In this document: positions 1 through 10,759 of the stretch, in pieces
Layout of the letters: every line of letters begins with the position of its first letter
Position numbering within the stretch: the first letter of the stretch is position 1
Source of the DNA: Terebella lapidaria
Taxonomy: Eukaryota; Annelida; Polychaeta; Terebellida; Terebellidae
Assembly (NCBI GenBank): GCA_949152475.1
Contig: OX424564.1
Coordinates: 27,650,165-27,714,164 of the forward strand
Direction: 5' to 3'
Length of the DNA: 64,000 nucleotides
Notes under the pieces: model-generated
Database searches by the model: none
What the model was told of the DNA's origin: nothing
Seen by the model: only the letters and a program-made list of their open reading frames with translations
Program-made: the position numbers and the translations under genes

Positions 1-1370
1 TCATTTTGAAATTTTGCACAAAAATTATTTTTTATTTTTTTTATTTTCACAATTGTTTCAAAATGGCGGCCATTTTTGACCGAAAATGGCTTATTTTGGA
101 CTTTGACGGTCGTTTTCTCAAAAACTGTCTGATCAGATTTGAGATTTTTGTTTCAAAAGATTCCCCTCATATACCGCTATGACGTGTATAAGTTTCGTTG
201 CCCTTGAATCTCTGGTCTGTGAGTGGCGGCCATTTTGATATTTTTGACGGGTCCCAAATGGCAATTTACCATTCTAAATTCTCCTATGCTTTATAATGGC
301 ATACATTATTCCTAATATCTCGCTTATTATCGATTTTACAGCTTAGATATCCATTGTGGACATATAGGAAATGATATATGCCGAATATACTCGTGACCAT
401 GAGTTTGACCTTTGACCTCATTTTCAAGGTCAAAGCACAAAATGGCTAATATATCGCTTATTATTGACTTTACAACTTAGATATCAATTGTGGACAGATA
501 GGAAATGATATATGCTGAATATCCTCGCGACCTTGAATTTGACCTTTGACCTCATTTTCAAGGTCAGAGAACGAAATGGCTAATATCTCGCTTATTATCG
601 ACTTTACAGCTTAAATATCAATTGTGGACATATAGGAAATGATATATGCCGAATATCATCATGACCTTTAATTTGACATTTGACTTCATTTTCAAGGTCA
701 AAACACAAAATGGCTAATATCTAGAGCATGAAATGGAGCATGAAATGGCTAATATCTAGAGCATGAAATGGCTAATATCTCGCTTATTAGTGACTTTACA
801 GCTTAGAAATCAATTGTGGACATATAGGAAATGATCCATGCCGAATATTATCGTAACCTTGAATTTGACCTTTGACCTCATTTTCAAGGTCAAAGCACAA
901 ATTGGCTAATATCTTGCTTAACATCAACTATACAGCTTATCAATTGTGGACATATAGGAAATGATACCAGCCGAATATTCTTGTGATCATGAATTTGACC
1001 TTTGACCTCATTTTCAATGTCAGAGCACAAAACGGCTAATATCTTGCTTATTATCAACTTTACAGCTTAGGAATCAATTGTGGACACATAGGAAGTGATA
1101 TATGTTGAATATTCTCGTGACCTTGAATTTGACCTTGACCTCATTTTCAAGGTCAGAGTACAAAATGGCTAATATCTCGCTTATTATGTACTTTACAGTA
1201 TGGGAATCAATTCTGAAAATTTATGAAATGATATATGATGAATATTCTTGCGACCGTGAATTTGATTTCTGACAATATTTTGAAGATCCTTGAAAAAATT
1301 GGCTAAATCTAAAACATATAATGTCCGGTAACCTTCTTTAGCCCTTGGGCTAATTTTTGATAATTGTCAT
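1..1370 (+). mobile_element. Tandem-cored Helitron-like element, right part (array 1)
   Basis: Degenerate tandem monomers of about 130 bp run from about 300 to 1300. Each carries TGACCTTGA, TGACCTTTGACCT and TCAAGGTCA, then an AATGGCTAATATCTCGCTTATT block and an ATAGGAAATGATATATG block. The left 250 bases are the element's unique head (AAAATGGCGGCCATTTT, TTTTCTCAAAAACTGT), shared with 9400-9560 and 39415-39490. The right end has TCCGGTAACC (1324-1333) and a small hairpin AGCCCTTGGGCT (1340-1351), repeated at the right ends of the blocks at 39067 and 48894. A tandem core plus a 3' terminal hairpin and no coding capacity suggests a non-autonomous Helitron-like element. The left end is cut off by the window. 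A short local duplication lies near 721-775. Confidence 0.6.
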
Positions 1371-2150
1371 ATATTGGTATAAAATAAAACCTCAAACCAT
1401 GGGTCTAGAAAATTGGTCACGGAATCTATGGGAGTGTCCCCTACTATAGTATTTCTCCGAGCACTACAGACTATGTACGGGATAATGCACAAAGACGAGG
1501 GTCTTCCGCTTATAGTGATAGAGTGCCCGAAGGGCACGAGGCCACTATTGGCGAGAGACCCGCGTCCACGTGCATTATCTGACTTAATGCAGGGGTTCCT
1601 ATTTGTAGAAATAGTGACCTGCTGATGACTCTGTTAAATAGAACAAAGGAAACGGCCCCAACCATGCACTAATATTTGTGAGACGTGTTTATTATTTTTA
1701 TTAGTGGACTACAGACAATTATTGGCGAGACATGCGCAATTACATAGTACTAGTATTTCTCCGAGGACTACAGACTATTGTTTGTGAGACGTGTTTATAT
1801 TATTATTGGTGGACTACAGACAGAAATTTGTGAGACATGCGCAATTACATACAAATGTATTATTTCTTCTAGGAAAACAAAGTGATGAGGATATAAAATT
1901 GAAGACACATATTTTATTATCAAAAAATGATGAACAATTATTCACTTACAACATAATATCAAATATCATCCGCTTGCACAGTGACCAGCAGGTCACTGGG
2001 TTATACAATAGTTGAAACGTTACACCGGGTCCAGGTTTACACTAAGACCCTGTATAGATTTAGCTGTACTCGTACTGCGCTAGAGTTATTTTGTTATGAA
2101 ACAACTAAAGCATCGTCACTTCAAAATAGCAGGTCACCCTGATACATTTT
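1371..2150. repeat. Spacer with a two-copy ~112 bp repeat
   Basis: No gene is visible. A unit beginning TTTGTGAGACGTGTTTAT at about 1674 recurs at about 1786. Both copies also share GTGGACTACAGACA and GAGACATGCGCAATTACAT. A further TATTTCTCCGA-GACTACAGACTA motif appears near 1448 and 1750. From 2030 to 2150 I see nothing distinctive. Confidence 0.5.
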
Positions 2151-2479
2151 CTTTTTTTTTCAATAAATTATATATATTGAAATCTCTGATATATAATTAA
2201 TATTATATTATTATTATATATAAACAAATTATATGATGTTTAACAATCGAACAGCACCTATTGACTGTAGCATATACATTGAGATTTTATTAAGAAATGA
2301 TTAAATCTTAGTAACTGAATTCATGCCGTATACAAATTTTAACGTGTAGAAAAAATACCGTGTAGTGGAATATATATAGGTAGCGTTATGATGTAGTGGC
2401 TACTTCAGTAGTGACACCATAGTTATAGCGCACATGTGAAACTGAACAGGCGTGTGTGTGTATGACAGAGAATAGTCAT

Positions 2480-2556
2480 ACTACCAAGCCGTTAGTGTGC
2501 AAGCCGCAGATGTGTGGGTGGGTGCGGGTTCAATTCCTAACCAGCTGAATCATTTT
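2480..2556 (+). repeat. Possible tRNA-like SINE head
   Basis: GGGTTCAATTCC (2526-2537) fits the pol III B box, and TAGTGTGCAAG about 34 bases upstream weakly resembles an A box. A run of T follows at 2551-2566. No cloverleaf closes, so this is not an intact tRNA gene. It could be the tRNA-derived head of a SINE or a chance match. The surrounding 2150-2820 region is AT-rich and otherwise empty. Confidence 0.25.
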
Positions 2557-2832
2557 CTTTTTTTGCGTTGTATTTGATGAAAATAGCTAACTTTAATTAT
2601 TCTTTTTGCTGAAATGGTAATTACGGTCTGATTTTGTTTCAGTAATCCTCGTAAAGTTGATCCGATTCCCAATTTATTCTGATTGATAGATATCCACCTT
2701 GACATCGGTAACCATTGTAAAACATGACCTCGTGCTATAGACATCTACATCTATTCTTAAAAATATACACGATAATATATCTACACACAGTCAAATGTAA
2801 TTTTTGTGTACATTACACTAGGGATATTGCAC

Positions 2833-3251
2833 CTGCAGTTCGGGTGAAAGTGCTCGTGATCGTTTGGTCTTGTTAGACCACTGACTGTTAGAGTAACCTG
2901 TGATTATCTCTTCTATTAGTGCCCTCGATAACCGATAATCTTTCAGGTCGTCATCCGACAGGTTTTGTAAGAGAAGCCGGTCCCTGAAAATGCGTTGCCG
3001 CCTTATTTGTCTTTGCCTACGTCTGAGAAATGGCCAGACGAACGCCATGTTTGCAAATAAAGAGCTGAATCATTCTCCTAAGAGCACATCAAAAGCTTCT
3101 TTATTAAAGAGCCAGTTAGAGAGGTATTTAAAGAGCGTTTTTCTTAGTAAAACGCTATCTCATCAATTCCTCTTTATTTAAGGAGCAAATCGGACATTAG
3201 GAGTTACAAAGCCCTTAAGGAGCTCCTACATTTCTTAGTAAAACGGCCCCC
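2833..3251 (-). pseudogene. HARBI1-like (PIF/Harbinger) nuclease, first exon plus TIR; truncated element
   Basis: An ATG at 3048 opens 72 codons on the minus strand that match the N-terminal region of HARBI1-type Harbinger nucleases. Visible signatures are an Arg-rich start, LSDDDLKDYRLSR, then TKRSRALSPELQ. The exon ends at CTGCAG|GTGCAA (2833), exactly where this family continues with its LxALRFxATG stretch, so an intron or a break follows. No catalytic DDE exon is visible further left. Upstream of the ATG, the sequence ending CTTAGTAAAACGGCCCC (3234-3250) looks like the element's terminal inverted repeat. A partial copy of it lies inside at about 3143-3155. The matching opposite terminus was not found, so the element is 3'-truncated or rearranged. 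It is probably inactive. Confidence 0.6.
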
Positions 3252-5587
3252 TGGTCATCTCCAAAATCTGAAAGAGAAATTGAGTAAAATTGAGTAAATT
3301 AACAGTGTCTGCTCATTGTAACTTTTATTGTGTTGGTAATATAATTTATAATACTGCACAATACACATCTAAAGGATCTGGTTTCTACAAACTACAATGG
3401 CCTATGGGAGTATGGCCCTATGATACATGTACATGCTGAAACTTTCATTGTATATCTCCTTTTGGGAAGAGGGGCAGTGGGGCACCTAAACATGTCAAGA
3501 TGAATGAAATCAAACAGAATAACTAAATACTGAACAGCCTTAGCCCTAATTCATAACCTTCAGATTGAGTACTCGGCCATTGCCGGAGACTAGCAATGCT
3601 GGTGCTCTTGATCAGGGTCGAGGACAGATCTGTAAATCTCTTTTCTATACAACTGATGAGATCATTTAACAGTTTGCATTTGTACTCCATTTTTGGTTTG
3701 GTGCCTCTCAGATTACAGCCACTGAAGTTTACTGGTTCACTTTCATCCAGTATTTGTTGTAGCTGCTGGCTGTTCCTATTCGACATTTAACAAAACAGTT
3801 ACTACTACTTTCTTTTCATTACGAATTCAATGCTAGCTGATCATTCATCTTAAGAAATACCAGTCTAGTATTGTGTAAAGATATATGTATACTTTGTCTT
3901 TAGTTGTTGTAGCATGTCCTTGGTGACATCACAGAGATTTCCAACATCAGACAAGACTGCGTCCTCTTTTTGGAGCCAGAGTGATAAGACGCTCATTGGT
4001 TCAAGTATACTCTGGAAAAAACAGTTACACATACATAACAGGCATAACAGCAAATAGTCACATTGACTGACATTGTGATATGTTATTCATGTTTTTATAT
4101 ACTTGCTAGCTTATTGCTGCATTACTAGTAGGTTTTTTTAGAGTTGTTGTTATTTAATATTTATTGTAAATTGTTGAAACTTGTTATTATTTACTAAAAT
4201 TTACTACCGTCTAATTCACCGGTAGTCTAGTACGTCACCATACATGTACCTTCAAGAGAAGCATGAACGCCACAGTCTCATGATTCGTCAGTATTTTGAC
4301 AAGTCCCTCTGCTTTTGCGTTGTTATGCGACTCCGTTGACAGGTGATTTACAAACGCTGGGTACCCTGAAATAAAACATCTGCCACAGTCAGTATCAATT
4401 ATACCACATACCAGTAATAGCACATGGCATGCAGACCAAAAATCAAACAGACTATTTTTCCAATTCCAAATCAAAAATATATACTACCTCGGAGGCAGCA
4501 ATCAATAGCTTTCCTAGTGTGGTTCATCCAGCGAGTGCCTCCTATTCGTGTGGGAAGTAAGACTTTCATTTCCAAGACAGCGAATGTTCTTCGAAGAGCT
4601 TTTCTCTGTTTTGCACTTTTCTTCTAGAAATTGAAAAAGTTCAGAAAGGAGTGTTATCAGCTTGTCGTACGGCATGACATTCTTTACAGCATTCTTATAT
4701 GCCAGTTCCAGGCGGTGGCAAATGCAATGGATGGTTACAAGCCCTGGGTACTTGTTCTGGAGCAGTGTGGCCACCCCTCGGTGTCGACCAAACATGTTCG
4801 ATGCCCCGTCACAAGTGAATGCCACAAACTTTCCCATTGGCAGCTTCATTTCATCCACGGTGGATTCGATAAGATGGAACAAATCTTCGGCTTTAGTGGA
4901 ATTTGGTTCGGCGATCCTCAGGAATCTGCAGGTCACCTCACCCCGGCTGACGGTACGAACATAAAGTGTCTCTTGTTCAACGCAGGCACAGTCCGTGCTT
5001 CCATCCATAGTTAAGCTATGGAAGCTGCATGAGTGCATGATCTTCACAAGGTCAAGCTGTTCAGTAGAAGAGATGTTGTGCACAAACTGTGAGCAGGCAA
5101 TTCCGTTCCTATAAGTCTGACCGACATCCAAGCCTTTCTTTTCATCTAGCTCTGCCAACCAGGAATAATCAGACAATGGTCTGTTTTTCACACAGACTGC
5201 ATGTGCGTTACGAAATAAAATTCTTAGACGTGAGCTCTCTTTCTCTTTCAACTGAATGAGTGCCTTGCCTGCTGCTGATTGACCAGTCGTGCGTGTTGCC
5301 ACTTGTTTTTTGGCAGCACTCAGCTCTGTGGCCTTCTTGTGACTACGACTCGTCTCATGATCAATGATTGAACTCAGTCGGAAGTTGGAAGACCCGTCAA
5401 TAAAGTTGCCCGCTTTCGCCGGCAACTTTGATTTCAGTTCGGCTATCTGGTCCTTTTCCTCTATGCCGGTTAGACATTTCATGAGGCGAGTCACTGGATC
5501 ATTCGTAAGCCATGGCCTACCTACTCTCCAGCTATTCTGGAACTTTCTTTTTTTCAGATTTTTGTTGACATTGGATATCGCCGCCAT
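3252..5587 (-). pseudogene. hAT-like transposase gene (KIAA1586/ZNF862-type), multi-exon, frameshifted and interrupted
   Basis: Reading from the ATG at 5587, exon 1 runs to 4488. Splice-compatible exons follow at 4365-4250, 4011-3893 and 3775-3558, each bounded by AG and GT with consistent phase. The N-terminus has a TTF/BED-like His pair (HETSRSH). It is followed by an RNase-H-like hAT core: MDGSTD (first Asp), TCDGASNM (second acidic region) and HCICHRLELA. Near 4618 the frame must shift by one base; beyond it the new frame gives the expected LLPTRIGGTRW. A further exon beginning TTTCAG|ATTTTGGAGATGAC (about 3264) is broken by the Harbinger terminus at 3251. The frameshift and the interruption argue for a dead copy. 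I infer a transposase or domesticated relative, acting on DNA in the nucleus; no terminal repeats of its own were identified. Confidence 0.65.
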
Positions 5588-6950
5588 TTTCAAAACGGAA
5601 AGGATGAACTGGCTTTTGCATGACCTCAACACACCCCGATTACCGTATTAAGTTATGTAAAGTACCACAGGAGGGGTGACGTCCATCCATGGAACAGCCA
5701 GGAAAACTGGGAACAGCCAGCGTTCATTCAACATCCCCCCAAATATGCGGGCGGTCATTGTGACTGACGTACATCAGTTTAACGTCGGATATTTGTTTTT
5801 TTTTACCGGTTTTGACCGACGGACCGACGTGCTTTCACACAGACTGTTACATGCTATGATTTTTTTCAGAAGTCATATATTCCACATCTGCCGTTCGTTT
5901 CGAACAGAGAATGAAGGTAAAAACATTCATTTGACAGTCACTTTATCCTAGTAGTGAAAACACTTCACCCCAGTCCAGAATTTTCGTCGATGACAATTCA
6001 CGTCGTTTTTCTCATCAACGATGCATAGTTTTTATCAAAACATTATCGCACTTTATCAATATACCATTACCTAATAGCTGAGTATATAAATCACATAAAA
6101 CTGGTACGGATGACCGCCTCGATCGTCGAAGCGAAAATCGAGCCACACGTACCTGTGGCCATCTTGGACTGGGGTAAATCAGTTTTACTGGGGTTAATCA
6201 TTTCATCTTGGACTGGGGTCTCTGAAAATTTTTCAGCAACATCTGTAAACAATTACATTTAACACACTGTCTGCCCCTGATTACGCCAGTGTGTCTTTGG
6301 ATAAACTATGTGGTCGGGCTTTGTTTTTATGGCAAAATGTTGTATTTTACGTTTGTTATTGGCATCATCAAAATCTGACTTACTGGTGTAATAGATTGAT
6401 ACTTATATTCACCCTAGTCCGTGTCTGCACTGTTAATGTGGCATCTGACTCCCAAATGTCTGGTCCAATGGCTACATGTTCCAGAGCACCAGCGAGACCT
6501 GCTGATGCGCGTTCCAAAGCTAGAGGAGCTGTCCACACAAGAGACCAACATCCTGACCTATAGTGGAGGCTACGTTGTCAAGAAGTTTTGATAAAGTATG
6601 TGACAAACTTGTCAGAAACGTGTGGGTGAAATAGACCAAAGTAATCATAAGCATCCAATGATCGTGGTTAAAAACTACAGAGACGCTGAACATCTGTGTT
6701 CGGTTTGACTGTACTGTCTGTACCAAGTGATAGGCCTAACCTTGTCAGTTTCACGGAGTCTCTGGTGGCGCACTATCGCGAAGTACTTGTTGATTGTTAT
6801 TGTTGAACTTGTTGTAGTTTCGAGAAATTCTACGAACTTTATAAAATGAACGATTCCGGTAGTATACACTTACACGGGAGATGGGCTCACTTTTTCTGGA
6901 ACAACTGATTTCACCTCTTTTTGACCATATATGGGGATTCAAGAAGGAAA
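5588..6950. other. Intergenic spacer with one dispersed repeat
   Basis: No supported gene. At 6262-6330 there is a roughly 70-base segment (CACTGTCTGCCCCTGATTACGCC, then GTCTTTGGATAAAC and GGGCTTTGTTT) that recurs at 21509, 31396 (partial) and 63406. At 6150-6220 two short ACTGGGGT(C/A) phrases repeat. The rest shows no structure I can name. Confidence 0.5.
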
Positions 6951-9210
6951 ATGATTTTTTTTCTCGAATTTGCCTGACTCTCGATTTTGAGATTGGATAA
7001 CGGTTTCGGTTTCGTTCGCTTGGAATACTTTAAACTTAGGTTTCAGTTTATTGTTTATCAACACCCAACTAATTTAGGACGTGAAATTGGCCGAATGAAA
7101 TTCAAAAATGACATGGAGACAACAAAATGTATAGAGGAATGGATAATACTCGAATACAACACTCTTTACATGAATGAACATTCGGACCAAGTTTCAATAT
7201 AGTTAGTCGGGCATGTACGGGGGTCCCTTTGCAATAAACATTACATATGTCTCCGGTTGCGCATCCATTGCAAAAATTGGTTTTCTGGCCATTGGGGGGA
7301 CGGGGGGGGGGGGTGCAAAGGAACCTCCCCCCCCCCGGTACATGCCCGACTAAGTCAGTAACCACAAAGAAGTGACTGCTGTTTCTTTCTTTGATGTATC
7401 GTTCTGAAAATAATTGTCATTGTTGACGCCACAATAAATCTTGTTGTACGAGTTGCAATAAATTAGTTGGGGTGCGGCTAAGATGTAATAAGGGTTGAGG
7501 TACTAAATCTTGTTAGCTTCTATTCATGGGCATTCTAGTATGTGCTACACCCACTTTGAAAACGGCTGTAATAAACGTAATATATTACACAAAAATACAT
7601 GATAACAAAGATCAAGTAGTGGAGAAGAGAGTGGCACTATTGTTGCCCCACCCCATATTATTGCCTTAAAGAATTCACAAATGCGTTGGTGATTCAGAAA
7701 GTTAAAAAAATCGTGGGTTAATGGCGCATGATTTTCAGCGGGCTTGATTACCTCGGTCTCTTTCTCTCACGCTTTCACACGTAGGTTGTTAATAAATATA
7801 TCTTCTGGTGAAAAAAATTGAGCTATGTACAATATTGTGTTACAATAAACGACTTTGGTCGACATTGTATTCTGACCATGGGATTCCTCTTTCCTAAATG
7901 TGATGACCGAAGAGGCGGATAAAAACATTATGTAACGTTTATATTCATCAACTGACATTTCAATGTAACTTGTTATGATAATGGCTTTCCATATATAGGC
8001 TTATATTCCTCATTCCTAAGAATACTCAGGAGATTTTTGGTTTATTATAGATATAAATAAATTGTATGAACAACATGGGGGATGGGGAGCATGCATGTCC
8101 CTCATGAAGGATGCATGTTAAATTTATTTATGTTATGGTTTAACAGAAACCCCATTCGCTATCAATTACATCACTGTACGCACAAGTACGACCACAAGAT
8201 ATTTCCTCGAGAAACTTGAGAAAGACGTTTTTCTGCCTCCAGCCACTGCCAAAACGTTACCCAATGGAAATGAACAGGTAAAATATGAACCAATCAGAAA
8301 TTAGATACAGGACTCGCAGCTGGTATCCACCACAGTAAAATGTGGTATTGTGCACTTGATATCACAGAAGACGAGATGCGAGCAAACTAAAGAGTTAGTA
8401 GGTAGGAAAACCAAGTGAACTGAACCATTCGTGGGATCCCAATAAACCGAGTTATTGTCAGAAAACCAGTTGGACTTCATCAAAAAAGGTTGGTCAAAAA
8501 CAGAGACAGAGACGTGGAATTTGTGAAATGAGAATGATTCATTTACAAATAATAAATTTTTTGTTGATTAACTTTATACCATGATTTTTGTAAAGAAAAA
8601 AGGGGGTAAACGAGCTAAAAACACCAGAGTAAGTTCACTGTTTCATCATAATTGTTCGAATGGTGGAAAGGTATTAAGATTATAATAGTAAGCGTATTCT
8701 CTCGAATGTCTCATATTTCTAGCTAATTTTGAATTATTACTTCTGAAATAATTTCGAAGCGTACATATAGAGAGCGATTTCGCTGGCGATTCGTGCATAA
8801 CTCACCCAACTTCCTGGTTTGCTATTGTTCTATTATATTATCTCACCATGATAGCAATTTTAGCCCCTACGTACGGGGCTAAATACAGTATGACAATACT
8901 GAAATCTGGTAGAAGATGTAGGAAAGGAATATTTTTTTTAAAAACTAAACGAGAGTATTTCGAAGACCTGATAGAAAAGTTGTCGCCTTAGTATGAAAGA
9001 TGCGGGAATAAATATAAATATTCTATACCACGTCGAATAAATTTGACAATCACGCTGAGTTAGGCATATAAATATTCAGAGAAAATATAGTCAGAAATAT
9101 GGAGTTTGGTACAATACAAATGCTATAATGGCCAAAGTTTTTTGCTCCAATTTGACTGGGAAAAAACAGCGTAGGGCTATGGGTGGCTGCGATCCTCCTA
9201 AAATACATTA
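6950..9210. repeat. Segmental duplication block, copy 1 (non-coding)
   Basis: This block aligns in order with 52985-56430. Shared landmarks include GGCCGAATGAAATTCA (7089 and 53105), ATTCGGACCAAGTTTCAATATAG (7179 and 53192), GCCACAATAAAT (7429 and 53270), AAACGTAATATA (7573 and 53431) and GCTCCAATTTGACTG (9144 and 56398). The copies are separated by about 46 kb. No ORF is conserved between them, so the block is probably non-coding. A hairpin of 9 bp arms (TTTAGCCCC/GGGGCTAAA) sits at 8859-8883; its arms are degraded in the other copy. Confidence 0.7.
7203..7353. mobile_element. Small MITE, copy-1-specific insertion
   Basis: Termini are perfect inverted repeats of at least 16 bases (TTAGTCGGGCATGTAC and its complement). 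They enclose about 120 bases with strong poly-G and poly-C tracts. The paralogous block lacks it: CAATATAG at 53208 continues directly into GAGCCACAAGGAAG, an empty site. TTA/TAA at the tips hints at a PIF/Harbinger-type MITE, which is an inference. Confidence 0.75.
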
Positions 9211-9230
9211 AACAGTCTACCATTCGTTTT

Positions 9231-10752
9231 TAGCTTACCGGCCCATAAGGGCCGATAAGCTATTGTCGTGGTTTTTCGTCCGTCGTCGTCGTCGGCCGCC
9301 ACATCATCTGTTAACATTTTTTTTATCTTTTTGGAGGGGCTGATGAATTTGTCCATAAATTTGTGTGAATATGTATTGGGTTAATACACCCATTTTTTTT
9401 CCATTTTTTTTGATTGAATCGATTATGCAGTTTTGGCGGACATTTTTATGCCGAAAATGGCTGTTTTTGCATGCTTTCAACTTAAAAAATTATTTTCTCA
9501 AAAACTGTCTAATCAGTTTTGAGATTTTAGTCATTTTGATGTTTTTACGGGCCCAAATAGGACTTTCCCATGTTAAATTCTCCTATGCTTTATAATGGGC
9601 TACAATGTTCTTGATTATCTCACTTAATATTGAGATTAGAGACTCGGAATCAATTGTGGTCATATAGGAAATGATATATGCTGAATATTCTCGTGACCTT
9701 GAATTTGACCTTTAACCTCATTTTCAAGGTCAGAGCACAAAATAGCCAATATCTCGCTTAATATTGACTTTACAGCTTTTTTTTTGCATGCGTTCAACTT
9801 TAAAAATTATTTTCTCAAAAACTGTCTAATCAGTTTCGAGATTTTAGTCATTTTGATGTTTTTACGGGCCCAAATAGGACTTTCCCATGTTAAATTCTCC
9901 TATGCTTTATAATGGGCTACAATGTTCTTGATTATCTCACTTAATATTGAGATTAGAGACTCGGAATCAATTGTGGTCATATAGGAAATGATATATGCTG
10001 AATATTCTCGTGACCTTGAATTTGACCTTTAACCTCATTTTCAAGGTCAGAGCACAAAATAGCCAATATCTCGCTTAATATTGACTTTACAGCTTAGGAA
10101 TCAATTGTGGACATATAGGAACTGATAATTGCTGAATATTCTCGTGACCTTGAATTTGACCTTTGACCTCATTTTCAAGGTCAGAGCACAAAGTGGCTAA
10201 TATCTCGCTTATTATCGACTTTACAGCTTAGAAATCTATTGTGACCATATAGGAAATGATATATGTCGATACTCTGATGACCTTGAAATTGACATTTGAC
10301 CTAATTTTCAATGTCAAAGCACAACATGGCTATTATCTCGCTTATTATCGACTTTACAGCTTAGAAATCAAATGTGGACATACAGGAAATGATATATGCT
10401 GAATATTCTGATGACCTTGAATTTGACCTTTGACCTCATTTTCAAGGTCAGAGCACAAAATGGCTAATATCTCGCTTATTATTTACTTTTCAGCTTGGGA
10501 ATCAATTGTGGACATATAAGAAATAATATATACTGAATATTCTCGTGACTTTGGATATGACCTTTGACCTTATTTTCAAGGTCAGAGCACGAAATGGCGC
10601 ATATCTCACTTGTTGTCAACTTTACAGCTTACGAATCAATTGTGGACATATAGGAATTATACATGCTTAATATATATTGTAACCTTGAAGTTACAAGACC
10701 ATCGGTCCGATCACCTATTGGCTAGCCGGTAAGCTACAGGTCCCTTGGGCCT
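9231..10752. mobile_element. Tandem-cored element with terminal hairpins (array 2)
   Basis: The left tip (9231-9262) folds on itself: TAGCTTACCGGCCC, loop ATAA, then GGGCCGATAAGCTA. The right tip has CCGGTAAGCTA (10726-10736), the inverse complement of the left 11 bases, followed by hairpin AGGTCCCTTGGGCCT (10738-10752). Between them lie a unique head and about eight ~133 bp monomers (CATATAGG at 9979, 10112, 10246 and 10379, spacing 133-134). A near-exact duplication of about 300 bases is present: 9478-9770 is repeated at 9788-10080. No coding capacity. The end structure resembles arrays 1, 3 and 4, so all four appear to be one family. Confidence 0.7.
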
Positions 10753-10759
10753 ATGTTTT

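Noticed and set aside
2480..2556. Functional tRNA gene
   Set aside because: B box only; arms do not pair into a cloverleaf.
4631..5014. Plus-strand 127-codon frame
   Set aside because: Antisense shadow of the hAT-like transposase exon.
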